Shown piece by piece: positions 33,680-42,673 of a stretch of DNA of 64,000 bases. Within the stretch, counting starts at the first letter, position 1. Each line of letters starts with the position of its first letter. The notes under the pieces are model-generated. The model searched no databases. It saw only the letters and a program-made list of their open reading frames with translations, and was not told where the DNA came from. The stretch is taken from the NCBI RefSeq assembly GCF_030012215.1, contig NZ_JASCXX010000003.1, positions 186,001 through 250,000 of the forward strand. The letters run 5' to 3'. Made by a program: the position numbers and the translations under genes. Source of the stretch: Anaerobaca lacustris (GTDB lineage Bacteria > Planctomycetota > Phycisphaerae > Sedimentisphaerales > Anaerobacaceae).

Positions 33680-33870
33680 CTCGTGTTTTGTATCTCGTGA
33701 TTGGTATCTCGTATCTCGTATCTCGTCGCTGGTCGCTCGCACGACGCAAGACGAATAACGCAAGACGAACCCGGCCGCAGGCCGCCCCTCGTATCTCGTC
33801 GCTCGTATCTCGTGTCACGTGTCACGTGTCGCTTGAAACTGAAAACTTCAAACTGACAACTGGAAACTCG
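33680..33870. repeat. Low-complexity repeat family, copy F
   Basis: The longest copy: TCGTATCTCGTATCTCGTCGC units, GACGCAAGACGAATAACGCAAGACG, CCGGCCGCAGGCCGCCCC, then TCACGTGTCACGTGTCGCTTGAAACTG and ACTTCAAACTGACAACTGGAAACT. It fills nearly all of the gap between hicA and wzx and ends about 15 bp before the wzx ATG. Confidence 0.75.
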
Positions 33871-33884
33871 GCCGTCCGGCCAAC

Positions 33885-35243
33885 ATGGAAACCATAATCA
33901 ACCTCTGGACTGATAACCGCCGCCGGGTGTGGTCCTGGTTTCAGGACGACGTTTTTCGTCGGCTGTTCATCAACGCCGGCAAGCTGCTCTCGGCCAATGT
34001 GGTCGGGGCTGTCTTGGGCTTGATTGCGGCCGTGCTGACGGCCCGGGCCCTGGGGCCGCAGAACTATGGCGTTCTCGCCCTGGTCCTGGTCTACGAATTG
34101 ACCGTCGGCAAGCTGGTGACGTTCAACGCCTGGCAGGCCGTGATCAAGTTCGGCAGCGAGGCCCTGCACACCGATGACCGCGCGAGCCTGCGGCAACTCG
34201 TCAAGTTCGGCTTCACCCTCGATGTCGCCAGTGCGATCGTCGGGACGGTGCTGGCCGTGGTTCTTGCCGGACCGGTGATCCGGCTCCTGGGCTGGGACGC
34301 ATCGGTCCGGCCCTTGCTGGTCCTCTACAGCTTGCTGATCCTGTTCAGTCTCAGCGGCACACCCATTGGCATTCTGCGGCTGTTTGACCGTTTCGACCTG
34401 CTCAGCTACACGGCGATCCTCAGCGGCGTGGTCCGGCTCGCAGGGGTGGCCTGGTGCCTGGTCACGAGGCAGGCCCTGTTCGGCTTCGTGCTGGTCTACC
34501 TGGTCACCGGGATCATCGGCCAGTTGTACCAGGTCTTCGCTTCGCTCTGGGTCCTTCACGCCCAGCGAATCATGAATATTGTGCAGGAGCCGCTGCGCGG
34601 CGTCCGGTCCCGGTTTCCTGGGATCGTAGATTATGTATGGACGACGAACCTCAACTCCACGATCCGGATGTTGTCCCGCGAGGCAGACGAGTTGATTATT
34701 GCTGCTCTGACCACACCGGCCGCCCTGGGCATCTTCAAGGTCGCCAAGCAGTTCGCCCAGGTCCTGCCGAGATTTCTCGACCCGCTCTATCAGTCGATCT
34801 ATCCGGAACTGAGCCGCCTCTGGGCGGCCGACCGAAGGCGCGCATTTGTCTCCCTTATCAAACGCGCTACGCTGATTGTCGGCAGCGTGGCCATGCTGGG
34901 TTGGCTGGTGTTCATTCTCTTGGGGCAACGGCTGATTGTTTGGACCGTGGGTCCGGCGTATTCCCAGGCGTACCTTGTCGCCGCGATCTACCTGCTGGCG
35001 CTGGTCATCGCCTTGTGTGCTTTTGCGCTGCACCCAGCGATGCTTGCCGTAGGCATGCCCCGCAAGTCCTTCAAGGCGCAGGTAGCAGCTACTATCCTTT
35101 ACCTCGTCTTGCTCTTTCCGGCTGTTCGAACTCTCGATATCTCAGGGGCGTCGTTGGCCTACGTTGTCTATTATGTTCTCTGGTCGGTCCTCATGTTATA
35201 TTACCTTCGCCCATCTTTGGGGCGAGAACCCTGCCATATCTGA
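33885..35243 (+). CDS. Wzx-like polysaccharide flippase
   Basis: A 452-residue membrane protein with about 12 hydrophobic segments of the MATE/MOP (Polysacc_synt) type. It flips lipid-linked repeat units across the inner membrane. The first helices read LLSANVVGAVLGLIAAVLTARALGPQNYG, a classic Wzx/RfbX start. Other signatures are EADELIIAALTTPAALGIFKVA and the last helices to about 440. A poor ribosome-binding site precedes the ATG, which follows closely on repeat copy F. It is the first gene of the plus-strand transferase block. Confidence 0.9.
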   Translation: METIINLWTDNRRRVWSWFQDDVFRRLFINAGKLLSANVVGAVLGLIAAVLTARALGPQNYGVLALVLVYELTVGKLVTFNAWQAVIKFGSEALHTDDRASLRQLVKFGFTLDVASAIVGTVLAVVLAGPVIRLLGWDASVRPLLVLYSLLILFSLSGTPIGILRLFDRFDLLSYTAILSGVVRLAGVAWCLVTRQALFGFVLVYLVTGIIGQLYQVFASLWVLHAQRIMNIVQEPLRGVRSRFPGIVDYVWTTNLNSTIRMLSREADELIIAALTTPAALGIFKVAKQFAQVLPRFLDPLYQSIYPELSRLWAADRRRAFVSLIKRATLIVGSVAMLGWLVFILLGQRLIVWTVGPAYSQAYLVAAIYLLALVIALCAFALHPAMLAVGMPRKSFKAQVAATILYLVLLFPAVRTLDISGASLAYVVYYVLWSVLMLYYLRPSLGREPCHI

Positions 35244-35282
35244 CGAGGCCGGCCCTATACTATTGAAAGCACAGCAGTAACC

Positions 35283-35966
35283 GTGTTTACAGACCGAATG
35301 TTCAGACTAGCGCGTCACTGGTCAAATCGAGAGTTGGCCAAACTTGGTCCATTGTTCTCCGGTGATATTGTCAATGTCTCTGCCTGGGATGATCGGGACA
35401 AGGAAAGCGGCTACTACAAGGACTACTTCGCGAACGCTGCCAGTTACTCGTACACGAACTACGGTGGTTATCGTGGGTTCCAGGGCCGGCCGAATGAATA
35501 CGCACTCGATCTGACGGGCGAGGTGCCGGATGAGCTGAAGCAGCGGTTCGACGTGGTCTTCAACCACACGACACTTGAGCACATCTTCGACGTGCGAAAG
35601 GCATTTGCCAATCTCTGCGAACTCTCCAGGGACATCGTCATCGTCGTTGTGCCCTTTGCGCAGGTCCAGCATGAATCCGAAGACTGGAAAGACTACTGGC
35701 GCTTCACGCCCACTTGTCTACGCGGCCTCTGTGAAGAGAACGGTCTGACTGTCATCTATGAGGCGCAGAGCCCGCATAGGAACTCCGCCGTCTATCTGCT
35801 TTCTGTAGCATCGCGTCATCCGAATCGCTGGCATGGACGGCTTCCGCCTCATCAGCCTATTCACATGGCCGGGGAATGGATCGGCGTCACTTTGTTTGGT
35901 CAAGTACGCCAAGCCGTTCTATCCGGCTTGCAGAGCGTTCGCAGGCTTAAGAACGCAGAGAGATAG
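35283..35966 (+). CDS. SAM-dependent methyltransferase-like protein
   Basis: A 227-residue soluble protein with FDVVFNHTTLEHIFDVRKAF (motif II-like region of class I methyltransferases) and later YWRFTPTCLRGLCEENGLTVIYE, the arrangement seen in polysaccharide-locus methyltransferases. No clear glycine-rich GxGxG SAM loop is visible at the N-terminus, so the protein could be a degenerate or divergent member. GTG start; no obvious ribosome-binding site. Confidence 0.65.
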   Translation: MFTDRMFRLARHWSNRELAKLGPLFSGDIVNVSAWDDRDKESGYYKDYFANAASYSYTNYGGYRGFQGRPNEYALDLTGEVPDELKQRFDVVFNHTTLEHIFDVRKAFANLCELSRDIVIVVVPFAQVQHESEDWKDYWRFTPTCLRGLCEENGLTVIYEAQSPHRNSAVYLLSVASRHPNRWHGRLPPHQPIHMAGEWIGVTLFGQVRQAVLSGLQSVRRLKNAER

Positions 35967-35982
35967 CGCAGGAGGAAGCAAT

Positions 35983-36696
35983 ATGCACAAGATACTGTCC
36001 GCAAGTGGCAGAAGGATACTCGGCAGGCTCGGCTATGATATTCGCAGGGTCGATCCGTCGCGGCAGCGGAAGGCGGGCTACGCGCTCTATACGTATCTGA
36101 GGGAAGATGGTACTTTGGATTACGAAAAGTATAGACGGACCCAGATCGAGGGCAATAAGCGGAAGACAGATCGGGTCTGGGTGATTGAAGAAAATATCGC
36201 CTTCCTGGCTCGACAAATCGAGCGTATTGTGGGATCTCCGCGATTCGGGTTGTGCCATGGCACCCGGCGTGGTTTGGAACAGGCGTGGTTCAAGAAATAC
36301 CTCGATTGCGATGTCCTGGGCACCGAGATCTCCGACACGGCGAGTCAGTTCCCGGACACAATTCAATGGGATTTTCACGACGTGAAGCCCGAATGGATCG
36401 GCGCTACCGATTTCATTTACTCTAATGCGTTCGATCACAGCTACGATCCCGAGAAGTGCCTCAACGCCTGGATGAGCTGCCTGAGGAAGGGAGGAATCTG
36501 CATCCTCGAACACAGCTCCGGCCATGCGGCGTCGGCCGTCACTGCGTTGGATCCCTTCGGGGCAGACATCGTCATGATGCCCTACCTGGTCGTCACGTGG
36601 GGCAAGGGCCTCTATGGCGTCCGCGAGATCGTGGAAGCTCCCGAGAAGAGCGAGGATGTGCAATACCTGTTCTTCCTTATCATCCAGAAATGGTAG
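35983..36696 (+). CDS. Methyltransferase-like protein of the polysaccharide locus
   Basis: A 237-residue protein with FGLCHGTRRGLEQAWFKKYL, CDVLGTEISDTASQF, then ATDFIYSNAFDHSYDPEKCLNAWM and RKGGICILEHSSGH. These fit a class I methyltransferase fold (acidic strand 2, motif LRKGG before strand 5). The glycine loop is atypical (CHGTRRG). The ATG at 35983 has GGAGG upstream. It shares its last 7 bases with the asparagine-synthase-like gene. The substrate is unknown. Confidence 0.65.
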   Translation: MHKILSASGRRILGRLGYDIRRVDPSRQRKAGYALYTYLREDGTLDYEKYRRTQIEGNKRKTDRVWVIEENIAFLARQIERIVGSPRFGLCHGTRRGLEQAWFKKYLDCDVLGTEISDTASQFPDTIQWDFHDVKPEWIGATDFIYSNAFDHSYDPEKCLNAWMSCLRKGGICILEHSSGHAASAVTALDPFGADIVMMPYLVVTWGKGLYGVREIVEAPEKSEDVQYLFFLIIQKW

Positions 36697-37991
36697 AGGT
36701 CGTCCTTCCACACGAAATGCCCCTGCTCGCACACGATCATGCAGTCAACCAGTTCCTGCACTATGGATATGTCATAGGGGAGCGGCCCGAACTGCCGATC
36801 TCCATGCAACAAAATAGCACATGCAGAGATAGATTGGTAGAGCATCGTGCATCCCCTAACGCCTTGGTCTCTGAGGGAGTGGACCTACTCTCGACCGCCT
36901 GTGGAGCTACACTGGACTCTCAAAGACACGCTTCCATCCACGTCGTGCCGATTAGCGGCGGCATGGATTCCCGTGCCATTCTGGGGGGGCTTCTTGAGAA
37001 TGTCGATCCTTCGTGCATCCAGACGGTGACGTTCGGCACGCCGGGCACGCTGGATTTCGAAATCGGAAGGTCGGTGACGAGGGTGGCGGGTGTCGCCCAT
37101 ACGCAGATTGACTTGTCCACCGCGTCATGGGATGCCGAGGCGCTCATCCGCTTCGCAGGCCGATGCGAACGTCCCCTCGCCCTGTTCGAGCCGTACCTGT
37201 TCCACCTGGTCCGAGTGCGATTTGGCTGCGAGTGCCTGTATTGGAGCGGGTTTATGGGGGATCCAGTGAGCGGATCACACCTGCTCGATGAAGACAGCAG
37301 GACATGGGATCAGGCCAGACACCGCTTTGCCGGGCGGAACCGTTACTGTCGGTCCACTGAACTGGCGCCGCCGGGTTTTGATGCAGGGGAGGGCCTGCCC
37401 TCAGCCCCCTTCGTCGAGCCGGATCAGTTATGCTACGATGAGCAACTAGATTTCGCTGTTCGGCAGGGGTGCTATATCAAACCGATTGTCTTGTTGAGGG
37501 GTTATCACTATAGGACCCCATTTCTGCATCCGGTGTGGACGCGCTTCATTCTCGGCGTGCCACGGCGGTATCGGCAGGGGCAGTATCTCTATAAGGAGAT
37601 TCTCAAGGCGGCGTATCCACGTTTGTTTGCACTTCCCATGAAGAACCACTTCGGTTTGCCGCTGGCCGCGCCACGATGGCGGCGAACTCTGCGCAGGCAG
37701 CAGTTGCGCATGCGGGGTGCTGCGAAGCGATTCTTTCCCTGGATCGATTGGGGGATATCGCCGGGCACGAACTACATCGACTTCGATTGCGGCCTTCGCG
37801 AGCGAGCGGACTTGAAGGCCGTGGTTCATGACAGCATTCAGGATCTCAAGAAACGGCGGATCGTCGAGTGGATCGATATCGACGCGATCTGGGACCGCCA
37901 CCAGAAGCGGCGGGGCAACCACGCCGACGCCCTGACCCTGCTCGCCTCCATCGAGATCAATCTGAAGGCCGAGGAGATGGGACGGAAATGA
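36690..37991 (+). CDS. Asparagine-synthase-like protein lacking the glutaminase domain
   Basis: A 433-residue protein with the PP-loop SGGMDS at residues 89-94, typical of the asparagine synthetase B synthase domain. It also has conserved GFMGDPVSGSHL and RTPFLHPVWTRFILGVPRRYRQG segments. The N-terminal Cys2 glutamine amidotransferase domain of AsnB is absent, and length is below the usual 500-650. In polysaccharide loci such proteins may amidate uronic-acid sugars, but the substrate here is unknown. The start at 36690 overlaps the upstream gene; an ATG at 36717 is an alternative. Its stop overlaps the next start (ATGA). Confidence 0.75.
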   Translation: MVEVVLPHEMPLLAHDHAVNQFLHYGYVIGERPELPISMQQNSTCRDRLVEHRASPNALVSEGVDLLSTACGATLDSQRHASIHVVPISGGMDSRAILGGLLENVDPSCIQTVTFGTPGTLDFEIGRSVTRVAGVAHTQIDLSTASWDAEALIRFAGRCERPLALFEPYLFHLVRVRFGCECLYWSGFMGDPVSGSHLLDEDSRTWDQARHRFAGRNRYCRSTELAPPGFDAGEGLPSAPFVEPDQLCYDEQLDFAVRQGCYIKPIVLLRGYHYRTPFLHPVWTRFILGVPRRYRQGQYLYKEILKAAYPRLFALPMKNHFGLPLAAPRWRRTLRRQQLRMRGAAKRFFPWIDWGISPGTNYIDFDCGLRERADLKAVVHDSIQDLKKRRIVEWIDIDAIWDRHQKRRGNHADALTLLASIEINLKAEEMGRK

Positions 37992-39094
37992 GAATCGTCT
38001 ATCTCTCCGCCTCCAGCATTCCTTCGCGCAGCGCCAACAGCATTCACGTCATGCGGATGTGTGAAGCCCTCGGCAAGAACGGGCATGAGACGACCTTGGT
38101 CGGCAAGCAGTATGACAGCCGTCTGACTGAAGATGTCTATGGCTACTACGGTGTGGAGAGGGCCTTCGAATTGGCCCTGATTCCTTGTCGGCGGATCAAA
38201 GGGGTGGGCGTATTCGTCCTGCCGAAGCTATACCTGCGGCTTCGGCAATACGATCCGAAAGAGGTGCTGATCTACGCCCGCGACGTCTATGGTGCATCCG
38301 TCGCGATCAGAATGGGCTTCCAGGTGATCTATGAAGCGCATGGGTTGCCCTATAACAGGCTGATTCGGGGCCTTGAGGCAAGCCTCTTTCGGCATGCCCG
38401 CTTGCTTCGCCTGGTGGTGATCTCCGAGGCGCTCAAAGCGCTATACGTGTCCAGGTTTGACATCGCGGACAAGATCGTTGTCTGCCACGATGCCGCCAGT
38501 GTTCCGAGTTGGTCATCGAATGGCGACTTGCCGTGGCCTGCCTCCCGGGATACGCTCCAGATCGGCTACACGGGACATCTGCATCCGGGCAGGGGGATTG
38601 ACATCATCATCGAATGTGGAAAGCGACTGCCTCAGTACGATTTCCACGTCATCGGAGGAGACGACAAGGACATTCTGCATTGGAGACAGCAGGCCTCTGC
38701 GAATCTCTACTTTCACGGGTTCGTTGAGCCGGGCCTGATTTCCTCTGTCTGCAGGCATTGTGATGTACTAATGATGCCATATCAGACGAACCTTGCTCTG
38801 CCTTACACCCAGGCCAATACGAGTGGCTGGATGTCCCCGATGAAGTTGTTCGAGTATATGGCTTCTCGCAGAGCGATCATCGCTTCAGACTTGCCCGTGT
38901 TGCGCGAGGTCCTGGATGAGCGGATGGCGATTCTGGTTCCGCCCGAAGACACGGACCGATGGGCCGAGGCCATCAAACGCTGTGAAGATGGCCAATTCCG
39001 CGACAACTTGGCACAGAATGCCTACGAAGCCTTTCTCAAAGACTATACCTGGGAGAAGAGGGCGCAGAAGGCCCTTGAAGGAATTGGCGTGTGA
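37988..39094 (+). CDS. Glycosyltransferase, GT4 family
   Basis: A 368-residue GT-B enzyme. The N-terminal domain begins MRIVYLSASSIPSRSANSIHVMRMCEAL. The C-terminal domain has IGYTGHLHPGRGID and SPMKLFEYMASRRAIIASDLPVLRE, the conserved sugar-nucleotide loop of GT4. It is coupled by an ATGA overlap to the asparagine-synthase-like gene and by GTGA to the polymerase gene downstream. The product is probably a sugar in the repeat unit; donor and linkage are not predictable. Confidence 0.87.
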   Translation: MRIVYLSASSIPSRSANSIHVMRMCEALGKNGHETTLVGKQYDSRLTEDVYGYYGVERAFELALIPCRRIKGVGVFVLPKLYLRLRQYDPKEVLIYARDVYGASVAIRMGFQVIYEAHGLPYNRLIRGLEASLFRHARLLRLVVISEALKALYVSRFDIADKIVVCHDAASVPSWSSNGDLPWPASRDTLQIGYTGHLHPGRGIDIIIECGKRLPQYDFHVIGGDDKDILHWRQQASANLYFHGFVEPGLISSVCRHCDVLMMPYQTNLALPYTQANTSGWMSPMKLFEYMASRRAIIASDLPVLREVLDERMAILVPPEDTDRWAEAIKRCEDGQFRDNLAQNAYEAFLKDYTWEKRAQKALEGIGV

Positions 39095-40401
39095 TCCCGC
39101 TGACACTATTCATCCTACTGCTGTGTGCACTGGCTTTGTGTTTCGCCAGCAATCGGGATATTTTCTCGCCGGGCAAGTTCTATCATATGTCGCTGACGGT
39201 GTACTTCGTGGATATCTTCCTGTCCAAGCAGAATGCCTACATCTATGCCATCTATCTCGGATATGTTCTCGTTGGAATGGGCCTATCCGTTCTCGAGGCA
39301 TACACACTATCGAGGTCCGGCGCTGTCCCGCCCCTGCGGAAGCCGTCCGGCATGGTTCCCCCACGGTTTGTCCTCGTCCTGTGGGCCCTTTCGATCATCC
39401 CAATCCTGGCCCAGTGCTATCTCATCCATATCACAGGTGGTTTGGTAGCATTGGCCATGACAATTGCCCATCGTGTCGGTGAATGGCGCGGTTTGGGACA
39501 TATCGTGATGCTTGTCAAGCTGATCGCACCAATCAACCTGGTCTACTTCGCCGTTGGCTTGGCCTTCACCAAGCGTCATGCCGGTATTTGGTGGATGGTG
39601 TATCTCCTGCACCTGCTTGTCTTTGCTGTGATGGCATTGCTGCAGGGGTCGCGTGGTTTCATTCTGCTGCAATTCGTCTCCATGGCGATAGTGTACCACT
39701 ATCTCAGAAGGCCGGTCAAACTTCGGTATGCTCTTGCAGGTGGCGTCGCCCTGCTGGTCATCGCTGGCTTTCTGGGGACGGTTCGCAACAACCTCACCAG
39801 GCTTGAGAACCTACATGATCTCCGTGAGATGCAGGGCGATACGCTGAATCTGAGGATGTTGTCATATGGTGTCAATCCTTTGAACGTTGTCTTCGAACGC
39901 GAGTTTACGGACTATCAGTACGGAAAGACCTTTCTCACACCCGTGACAAACTTCATCCCGCGCAGAATCTGGCCCGACAAGTTCGAGTCGGGCGGCGTGG
40001 TTCTCACCAAGTTTCTGCGCGGCCGCCACTACCTGGGTCTGAGTCACATGAGCACCGGCATCGTTACCGAGAGCATCCTGAACTTCGGCCGTCCCTTGGG
40101 CATTCTCTGGGGTTTCTTGCTCCTGACGCTTGTGATTGTTTTGCTTGCAGTGCTGTATACCAAGCTCCGTACTACCCTCGACAAATCGGGCCGTCTTTCG
40201 CGCGTGTGGATCGTACTGGTCTATGCGTATTTGGCAGGCATCGGTGGCAACTTGCTCTTTGGTGAGTTGCAGGCACAAGTGGGTGGGCTATTTATCCGGC
40301 TCATACTGCTCTCGATGGTGATGTTGGCGTTGCGGGTGCGGATTCTCCCACGCTGGATGTTCGCGCGTGTTGGGCCATCTGTGCATGAAGGCAGGCCGTA
40401 A
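39091..40401 (+). CDS. Wzy-like polysaccharide polymerase
   Basis: A 436-residue polytopic membrane protein (about 10-12 hydrophobic segments) with a large central loop (about 250-320) containing TRLENLHDLREMQGDTLN and TPVTNFIPRRIWPDKF. This resembles the periplasmic region of Wzy/O-antigen polymerase-like proteins of the oligosaccharide repeat-unit polymerase type. Wzy proteins are very divergent, so the call rests on topology, the NFIPRxIWPDK pattern and its place between wzx and transferases. It starts at GTG overlapping the previous TGA. Confidence 0.78.
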   Translation: MIPLTLFILLLCALALCFASNRDIFSPGKFYHMSLTVYFVDIFLSKQNAYIYAIYLGYVLVGMGLSVLEAYTLSRSGAVPPLRKPSGMVPPRFVLVLWALSIIPILAQCYLIHITGGLVALAMTIAHRVGEWRGLGHIVMLVKLIAPINLVYFAVGLAFTKRHAGIWWMVYLLHLLVFAVMALLQGSRGFILLQFVSMAIVYHYLRRPVKLRYALAGGVALLVIAGFLGTVRNNLTRLENLHDLREMQGDTLNLRMLSYGVNPLNVVFEREFTDYQYGKTFLTPVTNFIPRRIWPDKFESGGVVLTKFLRGRHYLGLSHMSTGIVTESILNFGRPLGILWGFLLLTLVIVLLAVLYTKLRTTLDKSGRLSRVWIVLVYAYLAGIGGNLLFGELQAQVGGLFIRLILLSMVMLALRVRILPRWMFARVGPSVHEGRP

Positions 40402-40404
40402 CTC

Positions 40405-41565
40405 GTGCGGATTTGCATGTTGAATATCACGGCGGGGGGGATGAGCGGGGGGTACAAGACCCATCTGGCCCGGCTGGTGCCTCTTCTGGCGGAGTATCCG
40501 GAAGTAGAATCCCTTCTGGTGGGAATGCCGCAGACCGTCGATATCGCCGAGTGGCGAGAGAGTGCCCCGTCGGTGCAGTGGGTGCCGTTGCGTTGCACTC
40601 TGGCGGCCAGGGGCCGAGAGGTGGGGCGAGAGGCCAGGATGATGATCGAGCGATTTAGGCCCGATGTGCTTTTCATTCCCACGGCCCGGCATTTCGCATG
40701 GAACGGAACTCCCGTGGTCAGCATGGTCCGCAACATGATGCCGGCCGTGCTGGGCCACAGTGTCTATCCAACCGAGTGGATCAGGAACTGGGGCCGCCTG
40801 CGGCAGATGCAAAGCGCGGTGCGCCGGTCCGACCGGGTGATTGCCATTTCGCAATTCGTACGGGATTATCTCACCGATGATCTCGGCCTGGACCAGAGCA
40901 GGGTCGGGGTGGTCTATCACGGCATCGATCCAGTCGATGAGCGCGACATGCGGCAGCCGGTCGCGGTTTCGGACGAGTTGAGAGGTGGGTTCGTGTTTAC
41001 CGCCGGACTGATTTATCCCTACCGAGGTCTGGAATACCTGATCGAGGCGTGGGGGCATCTGCGCACGGGTTCGGACCGGCCGCCGCTGGTCATTGCGGGC
41101 AAGATCGGGCAGGGGATGAAGCGCTACTACCGCAAGCTGGTTGGCATGGTTGAGAGGAGGGGTCTGGCTTCCCACATCCGTTTTGTGGGCGTGCTGAATC
41201 GCGGCGAGATGGCGTGGTGCTATCGGAACTGTTCGGCGTTCGTGATGACCAGCCGCGTCGAGGCCTGCCCCAACATCGCCCTGGAGGCCATGGCCCACGG
41301 CTGTGTGTGCATCTCGACGGACAATCCGCCCATGCCCGAAGTGTTCGGCGAGGCGGCCCGCTACTATCGCGCTGGCGCGGCGGATCAACTGGCGCAACAC
41401 ATCCGCGACATTGTGGCCCTGCCCCGCGACCAACGCGAGCAAATCGGCCGCCACGCCCTGACCCAGGCAGGCCGGTTCACCTGGCAGGCATGCTGTGAAA
41501 AGACGGTTGAAGAGTTGCAGAAAGCCATAACGCACCACGATCGCGATTGGAAGGGGAACGGGTGA
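40405..41565 (+). CDS. Glycosyltransferase, GT4 family
   Basis: A 386-residue protein starting at GTG (MRICMLNITAGGMSGGYKTHLARL) 3 bp after the polymerase. The C-terminal half has VFTAGLIYPYRGLEYLIEA, IRFVGVLNRGEMAWCYRNCSAFVMTS and ACPNIALEAMAHGCVCISTDNPPMPE, all typical of GT4 enzymes (EALxxG nucleotide loop). The gene ends by overlapping the next start (GTGA). Confidence 0.9.
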   Translation: MRICMLNITAGGMSGGYKTHLARLVPLLAEYPEVESLLVGMPQTVDIAEWRESAPSVQWVPLRCTLAARGREVGREARMMIERFRPDVLFIPTARHFAWNGTPVVSMVRNMMPAVLGHSVYPTEWIRNWGRLRQMQSAVRRSDRVIAISQFVRDYLTDDLGLDQSRVGVVYHGIDPVDERDMRQPVAVSDELRGGFVFTAGLIYPYRGLEYLIEAWGHLRTGSDRPPLVIAGKIGQGMKRYYRKLVGMVERRGLASHIRFVGVLNRGEMAWCYRNCSAFVMTSRVEACPNIALEAMAHGCVCISTDNPPMPEVFGEAARYYRAGAADQLAQHIRDIVALPRDQREQIGRHALTQAGRFTWQACCEKTVEELQKAITHHDRDWKGNG

Positions 41566-42665
41566 CGGTGCAGATAACTGCCGAGCGTCCGATTGTTGTC
41601 ACGGCGGGGACGTGGTCCACGAACATTGGCAACGCGTTCTTCCAGTTGGGCGCTCGCTACATCGTCTCGCAGGCGGCGGTGGGTCGGCCGGTCCACCTGC
41701 TGACGGACCAGGCGGGGTACTGGCGGTACGGGCCGAAAGTCGAGCCGGGGCACAGCGCCCATCTGCTCGATCACGTCGATGCGGCGTATATCGTGCTCAG
41801 CGGCAGTCTGCTGACGTACAGCTTCCCGGCCCTGTGGCGGCGATCCTTCGATGTGCTCCGGGAGCGGGGCACGCGCATCGTTCTGCTGGGCGTGGGGCAG
41901 TTCGACTACAGCGAGCGGGAGACATCGCTGTGTCGGGACTTCCTTGGGCAGTATCGGCCGCATGTGCTCGTCTCGCGCGATTCGGCGACGTATGAGAATT
42001 TCAAAGACCTCGCCGAGCACGCCTACGATGGCATCGACAACGCCTACTTCCTACCGCTGGCGTATCCGGCGCTCAAGCTGGACTATCCGCCCTTCATCGT
42101 GCTCAACTTCGACAAGGGGCCGGAGCCGGTCTGCGAGTTCGTATCGCCCAACGGCTCTGCGATGCTGGCCGGGCGGCCGGGCTACCATTCCTGCCGTGTG
42201 CCGTTCGAGTCGGCCGTTCTCGATATCCGGTTCCCCGGCGGCAAGCGGTTCCTCAGCGACCACCTCGGCAAGTACTACGGCTATCTCGCAGGCGGCCTGG
42301 GCCTCAAGGAGGCCAGGCAGGAGCGGCTCGGCCCGTACCTGCTGCTTCGGACCGACCATCAGACAAACCCGCTGTGCCATCGCAAACTCTATTACGGCCC
42401 AGGCGCTTTTGCGATGGATGTTCCATACGGTTACTTCGCCCTGTATGGCAATGCCGCCATGACGTTGAGCGACCGCATCCATGCGTGTGTGGTGACGATG
42501 GCCTATGGCGGTACGGCGATGCTGTTCTCGAAGAGCCCACGCGCGCAGATCATCGAGCGCGTTGGGGCTACGGGCATCTTCGAGGGTCCGACCACGCTGG
42601 ACCTGACAAGACTCGATCAGTTGCGGAGCGAGGAAATCGCGTTTCTTGCATCCGTGATGGAATAG
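41562..42665 (+). CDS. Polysaccharide pyruvyltransferase-like protein
   Basis: A 367-residue protein beginning TVQITAERPIVVTAGTWSTNIGNAFFQLGA. This resembles the start of polysaccharide pyruvyl transferase (CsaB/WcaK-like) proteins, with TNIGNAFFQLGARYI in place of the usual NxGDxxL motif. The C-terminal LSDRIHACVVTMAYGG matches the conserved D-R-x-H motif of that family. GTG at 41562 overlaps the preceding TGA and has AAGGGG upstream; a TTG at 41547 is less likely. Pyruvyl addition to a sugar is inferred. Confidence 0.65.
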   Translation: MTVQITAERPIVVTAGTWSTNIGNAFFQLGARYIVSQAAVGRPVHLLTDQAGYWRYGPKVEPGHSAHLLDHVDAAYIVLSGSLLTYSFPALWRRSFDVLRERGTRIVLLGVGQFDYSERETSLCRDFLGQYRPHVLVSRDSATYENFKDLAEHAYDGIDNAYFLPLAYPALKLDYPPFIVLNFDKGPEPVCEFVSPNGSAMLAGRPGYHSCRVPFESAVLDIRFPGGKRFLSDHLGKYYGYLAGGLGLKEARQERLGPYLLLRTDHQTNPLCHRKLYYGPGAFAMDVPYGYFALYGNAAMTLSDRIHACVVTMAYGGTAMLFSKSPRAQIIERVGATGIFEGPTTLDLTRLDQLRSEEIAFLASVME

Positions 42666-42673
42666 GGGGACCG

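Noticed and set aside
30147-33870. Repeat blocks as an integron attC array
   Set aside because: I looked for paired RYYYAAC and GTTRRRY cores around each cassette and did not see them, and no integrase gene is in the window. The resemblance is only in layout.
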